NCBI GenBank assembly: GCA_021785115.1
Contig: JAJYGO010000012.1
Span: 1 to 13,066 of the forward strand
Direction of reading: 5' to 3'
From: Chloroflexota bacterium
Lineage (GTDB): Bacteria > Chloroflexota > Limnocylindria > Limnocylindrales > CSP1-4
Length of the DNA stretch: 13,066 nucleotides
The position numbers were made by a program, and so were the translations under genes. Positions 1-6,391 of this stretch are shown here, piece after piece. Position 1 is the first letter of the stretch. Every line of letters starts with the position of its first letter. Below the pieces are notes generated by a model. That model did not search any database, was not told the origin of the DNA, and worked only from the letters and a program-made list of their open reading frames with translations.

Positions 1-616
1 GGCCTGCCCCGAACACCAGCCCGAGGCTCGGCACGATCATCGCCGCAAGGCGAGGGCCCGAACACTCGCTGGAGAACTCACCGCTGGGGCACGAGAGCGG
101 CACGCTCATCGCCAGGGCGATCATCAGCGCGCCGGCGACACCGAGCGTGGCCGCCAGGAAGGCGAGACCGCCCGGGCGACGGGCGATGAGCACCACGAGC
201 AGCGCAGCCAGCGCGGCGAACGGAAGGAACGGCGCGGCAAGCCCGTGCGTGGCGATGAGCGGGAAACCTCCGACCACGCCGGCCGTTCCGGCCAGCGCCC
301 CGAGCAGCCAGGGAGCCCAGGAAGTGAGCCGCCTCCCCCGCGACGGGGCCGGAGCGTCGCCGCCGCGTACGCTGGCAGGGCCAGCTGCGGAACCTTCCTC
401 ATCGGCTGCCGCCGCTGCCACGATCGCTTCTGGCGGTCCGAGACGATCGAGGATCTCCCTGACCGTGGCGGCATCGCGACTTCCGGCCGCGGCGAGGGCC
501 GCCTCGATGTGCTCGCCGACGTCGGCCACCAGGTCCGTCGCCTCTCTGGGCGTCAGCCGCCGCGCTTCCGCCTCGAGCCGGCCGAGGTAGTCCCGCACCA
601 GCGCCTCAGCGTCCAT
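1..616 (-). CDS. HAAS-domain membrane protein, 3' end cut by the window edge
   Basis: The frame is open from an ATG at 616 to the left edge of the window, giving 205 residues without a stop. Residues 1-75 are helical and charged, beginning MDAEALVRDYLGRLEAEARR, with a later LDRLGPPEAIVAAA segment. This is the pattern of HAAS domains (also called DUF1700), which sit beside PadR regulators. After a Pro/Ala-rich linker come about four membrane segments, near residues 100-120, 125-145, 150-170 and from 190. The ATG overlaps the end of the padR gene by 11 bp and has a GGGGAGG ribosome site six bases upstream, so the two genes are co-transcribed and probably coupled. In this family the HAAS protein is thought to act as a membrane signalling partner in the PadR regulon; its ligand is not known. 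The C-terminal end lies outside the window. Confidence 0.85.
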   Translation of the reverse strand, partial: MDAEALVRDYLGRLEAEARRLTPREATDLVADVGEHIEAALAAAGSRDAATVREILDRLGPPEAIVAAAAADEEGSAAGPASVRGGDAPAPSRGRRLTSWAPWLLGALAGTAGVVGGFPLIATHGLAAPFLPFAALAALLVVLIARRPGGLAFLAATLGVAGALMIALAMSVPLSCPSGEFSSECSGPRLAAMIVPSLGLVFGAG

Positions 617-971
617 CGCCCGCCTCCCCTGCCATCGCGCCGTCCAGCAGCGCGTCGACTGCCGATCGGAAGCTCGTCCAGTCCGCCACGAACGCCTCGA
701 GCGCTCGTCGTCCCTCGTCGGTGATGCGGTAGTACCGCCGCGGCGGCCCGGCATCCGACTCGCGCCAGCTCGTGCTGACCATTCCGTCGCGCCGGAGCCG
801 CGCCAGGAGCGGGTAGATCGTCCCCTCGCTCGTGACCAGCTGACGGGCCGCGAGGACGCGCACGATGTCGAACGCGTACGACTCGCCCTCGCTGATCAGC
901 GCAAGCACGCAGTGCTCGACCACGCCACGGCGAAGTTCGGTCAGGACCCTGCCCGGCTCCGTCACTACCAT
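606..971 (-). CDS. PadR family transcriptional regulator
   Basis: The 121-residue protein is a compact PadR (subfamily s1-like) winged-helix repressor. The winged helix is visible from residue 8, with ELRRGVVEHCVLALISEGE, then SYAFDIVRVL and SEGTIYPLLARLRRDGMV (recognition helix). The wing is around RRYYRITDEGRRAL, and a short C-terminal dimerisation helix follows. These proteins normally repress their own promoter and a neighbouring membrane or efflux gene. Two ATGs are possible, at 980 and 971; 971 (MVVTEP) is chosen because the -10 box lies eight bases upstream of it, which fits a leaderless transcript, and neither ATG has a Shine-Dalgarno site. The gene overlaps the HAAS gene and is divergent from the membrane protein gene at 1158. 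The family call is very likely; the effector is unknown. Confidence 0.92.
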   Translation of the reverse strand: MVVTEPGRVLTELRRGVVEHCVLALISEGESYAFDIVRVLAARQLVTSEGTIYPLLARLRRDGMVSTSWRESDAGPPRRYYRITDEGRRALEAFVADWTSFRSAVDALLDGAMAGEAGDGR

Positions 972-985
972 GTCCCGCATGGTAG
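965..985. promoter_or_regulatory. Perfect inverted repeat, probable PadR operator
   Basis: CTACCATG (965-972), a 5-bp spacer and CATGGTAG (978-985) form a perfect 8-bp inverted repeat. It covers the -10 box, the predicted transcription start and both possible start codons of padR. A dimeric winged-helix repressor bound here would block RNA polymerase directly, which is the usual mode of PadR autorepression. The symmetry is seen in the sequence; PadR binding is inferred. Confidence 0.6.
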
Positions 986-1006
986 CCGGCCACACACGAA
1001 TGTCAA
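971..1006 (-). promoter_or_regulatory. Predicted padR promoter, leaderless
   Basis: On the minus strand a consensus -35 box TTGACA (1006-1001) is followed, after a 16-bp spacer, by TACCAT (984-979). This places the transcription start at or next to the A of the ATG at 971, so the mRNA would have little or no leader. No ribosome site precedes either candidate start codon, which agrees with leaderless translation. Confidence 0.55.
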
Positions 1007-1114
1007 CCCATACGTCGCTCTGCGCATTCACTTCCTGTGGATGACAGGCAGGCGACTGCGGGGCTCGCCTGGGCCGAACGGGGCTTGACGTGCGGAGGGA
1101 CCTCGGACACGCTG

Positions 1115-1132
1115 CCTCACAGGTTGGTGAGG
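1115..1132. repeat. Short inverted repeat upstream of the small membrane protein gene
   Basis: CCTCAC and GTGAGG, separated by six bases, form a perfect 6-bp inverted repeat 26 bases upstream of the ATG at 1158. It could be an operator half-site pair or a leader hairpin near the ribosome site. It does not resemble the repeat at 965-985, so the same repressor need not bind both. A TTGACG hexamer lies at 1085-1090, but no convincing -10 box is at the right distance. Confidence 0.3.
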
Positions 1133-1157
1133 TGATCGAACCTCCAGGAGGTCCGCG

Positions 1158-1571
1158 ATGAAGGCGCCCAGCGAGCCGCTGAACATGCGACTGGGCGTGG
1201 CCGCGGGGTTGCTCTGCCTCGCGGTCGTTGCGCCGGGCATCATCCTGAGGTCCGAGACACCCTTCCTGACGCTCGTCGAGACGTTGGCCGTTGGGTTGGT
1301 CGCTGTCTTCGTGGTGAGTGCGGTCGTGGTGGCCATCAACAGGCGTCGGGCGCACCCTTCGGCGTCCCCTGGGCCAGCCCTCCGCACACAAGGGGCCGCC
1401 GCTCTGGGGCTCGGCGTGGGCCTGCTGACCGAGGCCGTCTTGAGCGCCCGGACGGCGGACCCACCGGCGACGTACGTCTCGAACGTTGCGTTCGTGGTGT
1501 GGGTGGCGCTCCTCGTCACGTCTGCCGTTCTCGTGACCGAGCGGTGGCGCATCGGACAGCCCGGCTCATAG
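1158..1571 (+). CDS. Small four-helix membrane protein of unknown function
   Basis: The 137-residue protein has about four hydrophobic segments, near residues 10-30, 38-60, 76-93 and 105-127. A basic loop (NRRRAHP) lies between the second and third segments. The start is well supported by AGGAGG six bases upstream of the ATG. No catalytic motif or family signature is recognised. It is divergent from padR-HAAS, and divergently placed membrane genes are common PadR targets, so shared regulation is possible, but the padR operator does not lie on this gene's leader. The gene ends just before a stretch of decayed genes. Confidence 0.75.
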   Translation: MKAPSEPLNMRLGVAAGLLCLAVVAPGIILRSETPFLTLVETLAVGLVAVFVVSAVVVAINRRRAHPSASPGPALRTQGAAALGLGVGLLTEAVLSARTADPPATYVSNVAFVVWVALLVTSAVLVTERWRIGQPGS

Positions 1572-1651
1572 CGGTAGCGGCCTCCTCCGACGCACTGCGA
1601 GACGGGCCTGGGCGTCTGCTCGCCCTCGACGGCGAGACCCGGTGGATGGCG

Positions 1652-1832
1652 TCAGGCAGGCTCCGCCCGCAGGCGCGCGAACAGGCAGCCGAGCGTGGCC
1701 ACTTCCAACCAGGCGAGGGCGCTTCCCTCGGTCCCCTCGTAGCAGCGCGACAGCCTCCGCCACCGTCCGAGCTGCGCGAAGGCGTGCTCGACGCGCACCG
1801 GCGGCATGAGGGGGAACGGCCAGGGCCTGGAG
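1652..1832 (-). pseudogene. C-terminal remnant of an IS5-like transposase
   Basis: About 60 codons on the minus strand match, from memory, the C-terminal end of IS5-type DDE transposases. They read PPVRVEHAFAQLGRWRRL, then SRCYEGTEGSALAWLEV and GCLFARL, ending in TGA at 1652-1654. Third positions are nearly all G or C, so this was real coding sequence. The N-terminal part, with the DDE catalytic core, is missing: homology stops near 1832, where the reading passes into antisense of an unrelated propeller gene. A hairpin, CTCGCC/GGCGAG (1619-1636), lies 16 bases past the stop and may belong to the insertion sequence end. No intact terminal inverted repeat pair can be shown. The element is dead. 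Confidence 0.6.
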
Positions 1833-1835
1833 GGC

Positions 1836-1949
1836 ATCCTGCCGGTCTCGTTCGTCTCCGCGGACGACGGGTGGGCGCTCGGCCTGGTCGGCCGTCTTTG
1901 CCGCACGAGCGACGGCGGCGCCAGCTGGTACGAGTTGCCCGCACGCTGA
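1836..1949 (+). pseudogene. C-terminal remnant of a YCF48/BNR-type beta-propeller protein
   Basis: The plus-strand frame ending with TGA at 1947-1949 reads LPVSFVSADDGWALGLVG and then LCRTSDGGASWYELPAR. The pair VSFVSADDGWALG and RTSDGGASW is the classic repeat of YCF48-like (photosystem II stability factor-like) and BNR/sialidase-repeat propellers. Only one blade survives. An in-frame ATG at 1806 lies inside the transposase remnant and has no ribosome site, so a 47-residue product is unlikely. The rest of the gene was probably lost when the insertion sequence inserted and the locus was deleted. Confidence 0.6.
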
Positions 1950-1995
1950 GATTGGCCCGAATGCCCGTCGTTCGTGGCCTGAGGGCTCGAACCTG

Positions 1996-3162
1996 TCAGG
2001 GCTCCGCGGCGGGCAGCGTCTTCAGCTCGACGAGCCAGAGGCCCCGGTCGGGATACTCGTTCGTCCAGCACTGATAGGCGAGCCGGATCTCAGTGGCGGC
2101 CATCCGACCGGCCGGGCGTTGCAGCGAGAGCCACGCGTCGCCGGAGAACTCGGCCAGAGGCCGGCCGTCGCGATCGAGGTAGAGCCGCCCGCCGCAGGGA
2201 TCGGTGACGAGCGTCGCGTCCCAGGGCGGGTCGAGCGGAGGGGTCGTCCCGGGCTCCCAGGCGTGCGGCGGGCGACCCGCGTGGACGAGCGCGCCGCCAG
2301 CCGTCCAGCCGAAAGGCACCGCGGCGTTCGGCAGCACCTGCACGCTGCGGTCGCCTGCCCTAGGTCGCGGGACGGGCAGCGCGGTGAGCGCATACGGGGG
2401 CGCGCCGCCATCGCCGGCGAGCCAGGACCCGTCCGGACTCCAGAAGGGCGGGAAGCGATCGTCGAGCGGGTGGTCGCGGAACGATGCGATCATCCGGAGC
2501 GTCCGGGCATCCAGGATGCCGACCACACCGGGCTGCGCGCCGCCGGTGGTGGCGAGCTGGATCGTCGGCAAGCGCGCGGCGGCCAAGGCCGGCAGCCACA
2601 GCGCGAGGCGGGTCCCGTCCGGGGACCAGGCCGCGGGGCGCCCAGGGATCGACGCGCTGAGGCCACCCGCCGGCGACCAGATGCGAAACGCCGTGCCGTC
2701 CGGGAGCGAGAGTGCGAGTTCCCCCGGCCCATCGCCGCTCGCGGTCAAGCCGCCCGCCCCGACCAGGGTCTGCTGCCAGCGCCCGGGCAACTCGGTCTCG
2801 AGCTGCCCGTCCGTGCGGTAGATCGCCACCGATCCCGCGCCGCTCGAGGCACCGTCGACCCGCTCCACGACCATGACCGCCAGCTCCCCACGATCGATCC
2901 AGGCGTACGCGTCGCCCGTGCGGGTGGCCACGCGTGAGCCGTCGCCACGGTAGAGGCGGATCTCCGGGATCGCGCTCCCCTCGGCCGGATACGCGACCGC
3001 AGCGAGCGTCGCGCCGTCGGGCGACCAGGAGATCGCGCCGCACCCGTTGGGCGCCCGGTCGAGTGCGACCGACGAGCCGGATGGGTGTGGCGCGACGAGC
3101 GATGGCTCCGGGACGGCCGCCGCGCTCTTCGCTCCGGTGCGCCGGGCAGCGCCCCACCGCAT
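1996..3162 (-). CDS. WSPDG-repeat beta-propeller protein (TolB-like), probably a lipoprotein with a frameshifted N-terminus
   Basis: The 388-residue frame holds repeated propeller-blade signatures: ISWSPDGATLAAVAY (44-58), AAWSPDGTRLALWLP (177-191) and PFWSPDGSWLAGD (239-251). LYLDRDGRPLAEF occurs nearer the end. Such TolB/WD40-like proteins are usually exported and act as binding scaffolds; a specific ligand cannot be read from the sequence. The ATG at 3162 has no ribosome site, and this frame encodes no signal peptide. An apparent lipoprotein signal peptide lies directly upstream in another frame, and the ATG at 3162 overlaps its lipobox cysteine codon. A one-base loss in the G4 run at 3152-3155 would explain this, and adding one G gives a mature start of CGGGAARRTGAKSAAA. 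The gene is therefore either frameshifted or carries a sequence error. Confidence 0.8.
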   Translation of the reverse strand: MRWGAARRTGAKSAAAVPEPSLVAPHPSGSSVALDRAPNGCGAISWSPDGATLAAVAYPAEGSAIPEIRLYRGDGSRVATRTGDAYAWIDRGELAVMVVERVDGASSGAGSVAIYRTDGQLETELPGRWQQTLVGAGGLTASGDGPGELALSLPDGTAFRIWSPAGGLSASIPGRPAAWSPDGTRLALWLPALAAARLPTIQLATTGGAQPGVVGILDARTLRMIASFRDHPLDDRFPPFWSPDGSWLAGDGGAPPYALTALPVPRPRAGDRSVQVLPNAAVPFGWTAGGALVHAGRPPHAWEPGTTPPLDPPWDATLVTDPCGGRLYLDRDGRPLAEFSGDAWLSLQRPAGRMAATEIRLAYQCWTNEYPDRGLWLVELKTLPAAEP

Positions 3163-3248
3163 CCCAGCACCAGGGCGAGCGACAGCGTCAGGCCGAGCCC
3201 GTGTCGGCTGCCCAACGCCAACGGTGGATCCGCTGGCGCGGAACGCAT
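3159..3248 (-). other. Out-of-frame lipoprotein signal peptide of the downstream propeller gene
   Basis: From an ATG at 3248 the minus strand reads MRSAPADPPLALGSRHG followed by LGLTLSLALVLGC. This is a hydrophobic core ending in the lipobox-like VLGC, with the cysteine codon at 3161-3159. The frame is 3'-continuous with nothing recognisable, whereas the propeller begins one frame away within a few codons. The ATG lacks a clear ribosome site. Another ATG at 3316, preceded by GGAGGGG, opens a 42-codon frame (3188-3316) that might be the original start if a second frameshift exists. The interpretation is inference from frame and hydrophobicity. Confidence 0.45.
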
Positions 3249-3332
3249 CGCGCGATCACGCGAGTCTCACCGGCGAGCCCGAGCGTGGCGCCGGCGAGGA
3301 CGCGTCGGACGGTCATCCGTGACCCCTCCGTC

Positions 3333-3449
3333 CTACTGGCACGAGATCCACACGACCGCCCGCCAGATCGTCCCCTCGACGCGGATCTCGGCCGCCGCGA
3401 ACCGGATCCGCGTGCTCGTGCCCGGCACGACAGTTGGGGCGGCCGCGAG
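3333..3449 (-). pseudogene. Possible 3' tail of a decayed gene
   Basis: A minus-strand frame ending in TAG at 3335-3333 reads PTVVPGTSTRIRFAAAEIR then VEGTIWRAVVWISCQ. The last 32 codons have G or C at every third position, which marks genuine coding sequence. Upstream of about 3449 this signal is lost, and no start codon with a ribosome site is seen before the stop of the next gene at 3536. A different frame between about 3450 and 3525 also looks weakly coding (GDIGPAPLGSG), so a frameshifted short gene is possible. The family is not recognised. It sits 16 bases before the ATG at 3316. Confidence 0.35.
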
Positions 3450-3535
3450 TGGTCCTTCGCGGCAACCGGATGACGTGCGCCCGACCCGAGCGGTGCCGGG
3501 CCGATGTCGCCTGCGATTACACCGCGGGTGCGACG

Positions 3536-4795
3536 TCAGGCCGGGATGTCATCGGTCGGACAGCCGCGCAGCACGTGCGTTCCATCAGAGAGGTCGATGT
3601 TCCACACGATCCACCCGCCGGCGATGTGTACCCATTCTAGACCGGTCCCGACGGCGCCCAGATCCACGGTGCGATTCGGGACAGCCGACCAGACCACGAG
3701 GTGAGCCAGCTGGCCGATGGTTGGGTCGACCTCGTTCTGACTCCACGCGACGAGAGCGCCGCCGTCGGCATCGGGGTGCAGGGCGCCCAGCCCGGGCTGG
3801 CCGTCGACCGGGAGGCTGACCTGGCGAGCCGTGCCGTTGGGGAACGGCATGGTCAACACCAGCTCCTCCACGGGTGCAGCGGACCCGGCTGCGTCGGCGG
3901 CGGGGTCAGCCATCCAGGCCAGCCGCCCGCCGCCGAGCGACACCTCGTACGCGTGGTTGGCCGCCGCGACCGGCGCCGGGCGCCGCACAGTGGACACGTA
4001 CAGGCGCATATGGGAGAGTGCGCCGCTGGGATCGGATTGCCCGGCCGTGAAGGCCACCGATCCGTCGGCGTCCACGTCGAACCGGAAGATCGTGCCCGGA
4101 ACATCGATGACACGCGCCGGTGTATTGCCCGGCAGGTGCAGCAGCACGATCCGCCAGCGCGCCACACCCCCGGTGAGCGCAGGCAGCGCATAGGCCAGCC
4201 AGTCCCCCGCCAGGTGCATCACGGAGGGGTCCCCCTGAGTGCTCGTCAGGGTGCCCTGCGCGAGGGTGGACGGGCGCAGGTCGGTCCGCGCGGCGACCAT
4301 CACCCGCCAAGCCGTGACCCGAAGCGGATCGGCCGGGTTGCCGTGCGTCAGCTCGAGCCAAGCCACCCGGTCATTCGTCAGACCCGGAGACCAGGCCTCC
4401 GTGTCCGCCGACAAGCTCACGATGCTGCGGACCGAACCGTTCTCGAGGTCGGCGAGGTACAGGTGGGTTGAGTTGGCAGCATCCATCGCGTCGAACACGA
4501 CCGTCGGGCCGTACGAGGCGAACGTGTGCAGCACGAAGTCTGGGCCGAGGTCGAGGCGCGCCTCATGCAGGGCCCCCGCCGGCAGCGCCACCACGGGGTA
4601 CCCGGATGAGGACCGGGGCGGCACGAGCGAGGGATAGGAGCCACTCGGACCCGGCGTGCCGGTGCCTACCGCACCGAGGCTTGCCGCGGGCGTGGTCGGG
4701 CTCGCGCCGCAGGCCAGCAGCAGCCCCGCGAGGGAAAAGGCGAGCGCGACAGTTCTCGGACCGCCGCGCTCGGCCGATCGCCGCGTCAATACCAC
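3536..4795 (-). CDS. Propeller-like lipoprotein of unknown function
   Basis: The product has about 419 residues from the GTG at 4795, or 417 from the TTG at 4789; the latter overlaps the peptidase stop as TTGA. A lipoprotein signal is clear: RRSAERGGPRTVALAFSLA then GLLLACGAS, with the lipid-modified cysteine near residue 29. A Thr/Pro/Ser/Gly linker follows. The body has repeated beta-strand units such as AGDWLAYALPAL, GGGRLAWMADP, GGALVAWSQNE and AGGWIVWNIDL, spaced like blades of a propeller. Because no strong ribosome site is present and the start overlaps the upstream stop, translation is probably coupled to the secreted peptidase. The longer frame starting at 4888 lies inside the peptidase gene and is not used. 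A scaffold or binding role at the outer face of the membrane is inferred. Confidence 0.82.
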   Translation of the reverse strand: MVLTRRSAERGGPRTVALAFSLAGLLLACGASPTTPAASLGAVGTGTPGPSGSYPSLVPPRSSSGYPVVALPAGALHEARLDLGPDFVLHTFASYGPTVVFDAMDAANSTHLYLADLENGSVRSIVSLSADTEAWSPGLTNDRVAWLELTHGNPADPLRVTAWRVMVAARTDLRPSTLAQGTLTSTQGDPSVMHLAGDWLAYALPALTGGVARWRIVLLHLPGNTPARVIDVPGTIFRFDVDADGSVAFTAGQSDPSGALSHMRLYVSTVRRPAPVAAANHAYEVSLGGGRLAWMADPAADAAGSAAPVEELVLTMPFPNGTARQVSLPVDGQPGLGALHPDADGGALVAWSQNEVDPTIGQLAHLVVWSAVPNRTVDLGAVGTGLEWVHIAGGWIVWNIDLSDGTHVLRGCPTDDIPA

Positions 4796-5688
4796 TCGGG
4801 GTACTCGCTGTTGGCGAAGGTTGTCCGATCCATCGACAAGTAGTAGTTCGAGGTCGAGAACAGAGGCCCCGTGATCCCCCAGACACACGCGATGTCGGCG
4901 CCACCGCCATCCCAGGCAGCGTTACAGGTGCCGTCGCTGTTCTTCGTGGTGAACGGGTCATTCACCCGTGCGTCAGCGCCTGCGTACGAGTACCCCTGCG
5001 CGGCCGTGGCATGCAGCGGATGGTTGCCGTATTGATCCAGCCCCTGGTACCACATGAAATACCCGGACGACAGGTCGACCCTCACGTACAGCGCGTGCAG
5101 GCTCCCGGCAATCTCGTACATGAGCCGGTTCTGGAACGAGGAGAGCGACGTGTCCTTGACGGCAACATAGCCCCATCCGCTCGGGCGATAGACGCCGTTT
5201 ACCCATGATAGGGCCGTGTAGTCATCGGTACCGGGGTTGGGCGCGGGATGAGTCCCCACGGCGTTGGCGATCGTGGTCTGCACGCTCAACACGCTGGGCG
5301 AGTTCCACCCCCCCAGCGATTGGTGGAGCATGCTCTCGAGCACTGCGTCCATGCACCACCAGCTGTACTTCTGATGATAGGCGACCCATCCGCTCAGTGA
5401 GATGGCACTGGGAAGCATTGGCTGCACACCAGCTGGCTCACTGCTGGCCTGCGGCACGTTCGCCTGCACCCACTTCTGCAACGCCGCGTCCTTGGACGCC
5501 GCGTATGCGCTCGTGTAGCCGAGCTCCTCATCGGTCCAGGCTCGAGCATGGCTGGTGTCGATGCCGGTGCCCCAGACAGCGGCTGGTGCCGGTGATGTCG
5601 ACGGCGTTGGATCCGCGGCATATGCGGCCCCCGACAAGACGAGGGCCACCAGCAGGCCCCCGACCACAGAACCAGCGAATCTTCGCAT
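4786..5688 (-). CDS. Secreted C39-like (papain-fold) cysteine peptidase
   Basis: The 300-residue protein starts with a Sec signal peptide, MRRFAGSVVGGLLVALVLSG then AAYA-AD, followed by a Pro/Ser/Thr linker. The likely catalytic core begins at VAYHQKYSWWCMDAVLESML (102-121): Gln106 would form the oxyanion hole, and Cys112 heads a helix as in C39-like peptidases. His223 or His226 in GNHPLHATAAQGYSYAG, with Asp244 in RVNDPF, complete the expected Cys-His-Asp/Asn layout. Cys255 and Cys268 could form a disulfide. The start at 5688 is chosen for its signal peptide and GGGAGG site nine bases upstream. Upstream, 117 bp away, is an inhibitor-like crystallin; downstream is a lipoprotein with an overlapping start. 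Substrate is unknown; the WWCMD motif departs from the usual WCGP. Confidence 0.75.
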   Translation of the reverse strand: MRRFAGSVVGGLLVALVLSGAAYAADPTPSTSPAPAAVWGTGIDTSHARAWTDEELGYTSAYAASKDAALQKWVQANVPQASSEPAGVQPMLPSAISLSGWVAYHQKYSWWCMDAVLESMLHQSLGGWNSPSVLSVQTTIANAVGTHPAPNPGTDDYTALSWVNGVYRPSGWGYVAVKDTSLSSFQNRLMYEIAGSLHALYVRVDLSSGYFMWYQGLDQYGNHPLHATAAQGYSYAGADARVNDPFTTKNSDGTCNAAWDGGGADIACVWGITGPLFSTSNYYLSMDRTTFANSEYPEWY

Positions 5689-5696
5689 GACGTCAT
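5687..5696. repeat. Palindrome overlapping the peptidase start codon
   Basis: ATGACGTCAT is a perfect 10-bp palindrome lying between the ribosome site and the start codon of the peptidase gene; its last two bases are the first two of the ATG. It might be an operator that blocks initiation, or chance. No second copy was noticed in the window. Confidence 0.25.
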
Positions 5697-5805
5697 CCCT
5701 CCCTTGCACATTCACTGGGGCGAAGCGCCATCGAACGTCGCCGGCATGCACTACGCCCGAGTTCTAGTCTCACCGAGGCCGCCGCCGCCGGATTGCGGGT
5801 TTCCC

Positions 5806-6333
5806 CTACCCGGGCACTTCCACGCCCACGAACCGATCGTTGAACGCGTCGCCGACATACGACACGGAGACGTTCACGCCCCAGTAGACGGCGTAGCCCT
5901 GGTAGTTCGTGTACTCGAACCAGTGCGGGTTTGAGCCGTTGTATGCCCTGAAGGAGCTGATGGTGTCCTGCCAGCCGATGACGCTCAGGTCGGGATAGCT
6001 TCGGGAGGCGCTGAAGGAGTAGCCCCCAAAGTTGCTGTTCTGATACCAGGTGACGTAGAAGGTCCCCGTATCAGGTGACGCCAGCGACGCATCGAGTTCC
6101 TCCGCGGCCGGGGTCGAGAAGCACCGAATGACCGGGTAGCTGCGGTCGTTGCAGTAGTGCGCCGGGATGCCGCCGAGCGCCATCGGGCGACCGTCCAGGG
6201 TGGCCGCGAGCGACGCTCCATCGACCGGAGTTGGGCGCCCCACTAGGATGAGGATCCCCACCACCGCAACTGAGACGAGCATGCCCATTGGCCCTTTACG
6301 GAGCCGAGGGTGCATCCCACCATCGCCGATCAT
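5806..6333 (-). CDS. Secreted betagamma-crystallin / peptidase inhibitor I36-like protein
   Basis: The 175-residue protein has a basic N-terminus and a hydrophobic export segment (GMLVSVAVVGILILVG, 17-32). Two Greek-key motifs follow. The first is TFYVTWYQNSNFGGYSFSAS with SVIGWQDTISSFRAY (91-131); the second is HWFEYTNYQGYAVYW ending in GDAFNDRFVGVEV (137-173). The NFGG and (N/D)D-x-I-SS patterns are those of betagamma-crystallins and of family I36, typified by a Streptomyces metalloproteinase inhibitor. The calcium-site consensus is partly degenerate (QDTISS, NDRFVG). Cys61 and Cys71 could form a disulfide. The ATG has an ideal AAGGAGG six bases upstream. It lies just upstream of a secreted peptidase on the same strand, which supports an inhibitor or chaperone-like role, though a structural or calcium-binding role is equally possible. 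Confidence 0.72.
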   Translation of the reverse strand: MIGDGGMHPRLRKGPMGMLVSVAVVGILILVGRPTPVDGASLAATLDGRPMALGGIPAHYCNDRSYPVIRCFSTPAAEELDASLASPDTGTFYVTWYQNSNFGGYSFSASRSYPDLSVIGWQDTISSFRAYNGSNPHWFEYTNYQGYAVYWGVNVSVSYVGDAFNDRFVGVEVPG

Positions 6334-6391
6334 CGTGCGCCTCCTTCCGATCCACGACAGGCACAGCGTGACCCCAATGCGAGCGCCGGGA

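Noticed and set aside
3188..3316. 42-residue minus-strand ORF with a GGAGGGG ribosome site
   Set aside because: The second half has weak codon bias and it overlaps the out-of-frame signal peptide; it is more likely the original 5' end of a frameshifted gene than a separate gene.
4796..4888. N-terminal extension of the propeller lipoprotein from an ATG at 4888
   Set aside because: It lies inside the peptidase coding sequence and would bury the lipoprotein signal peptide behind 30 unrelated residues.
6167..6391. Upstream extension of the histidine kinase frame to an ATG at 6167
   Set aside because: It runs antisense through the start and signal peptide of the crystallin-like gene, has no ribosome site, and its residues are low-complexity Pro/Arg/Ser.
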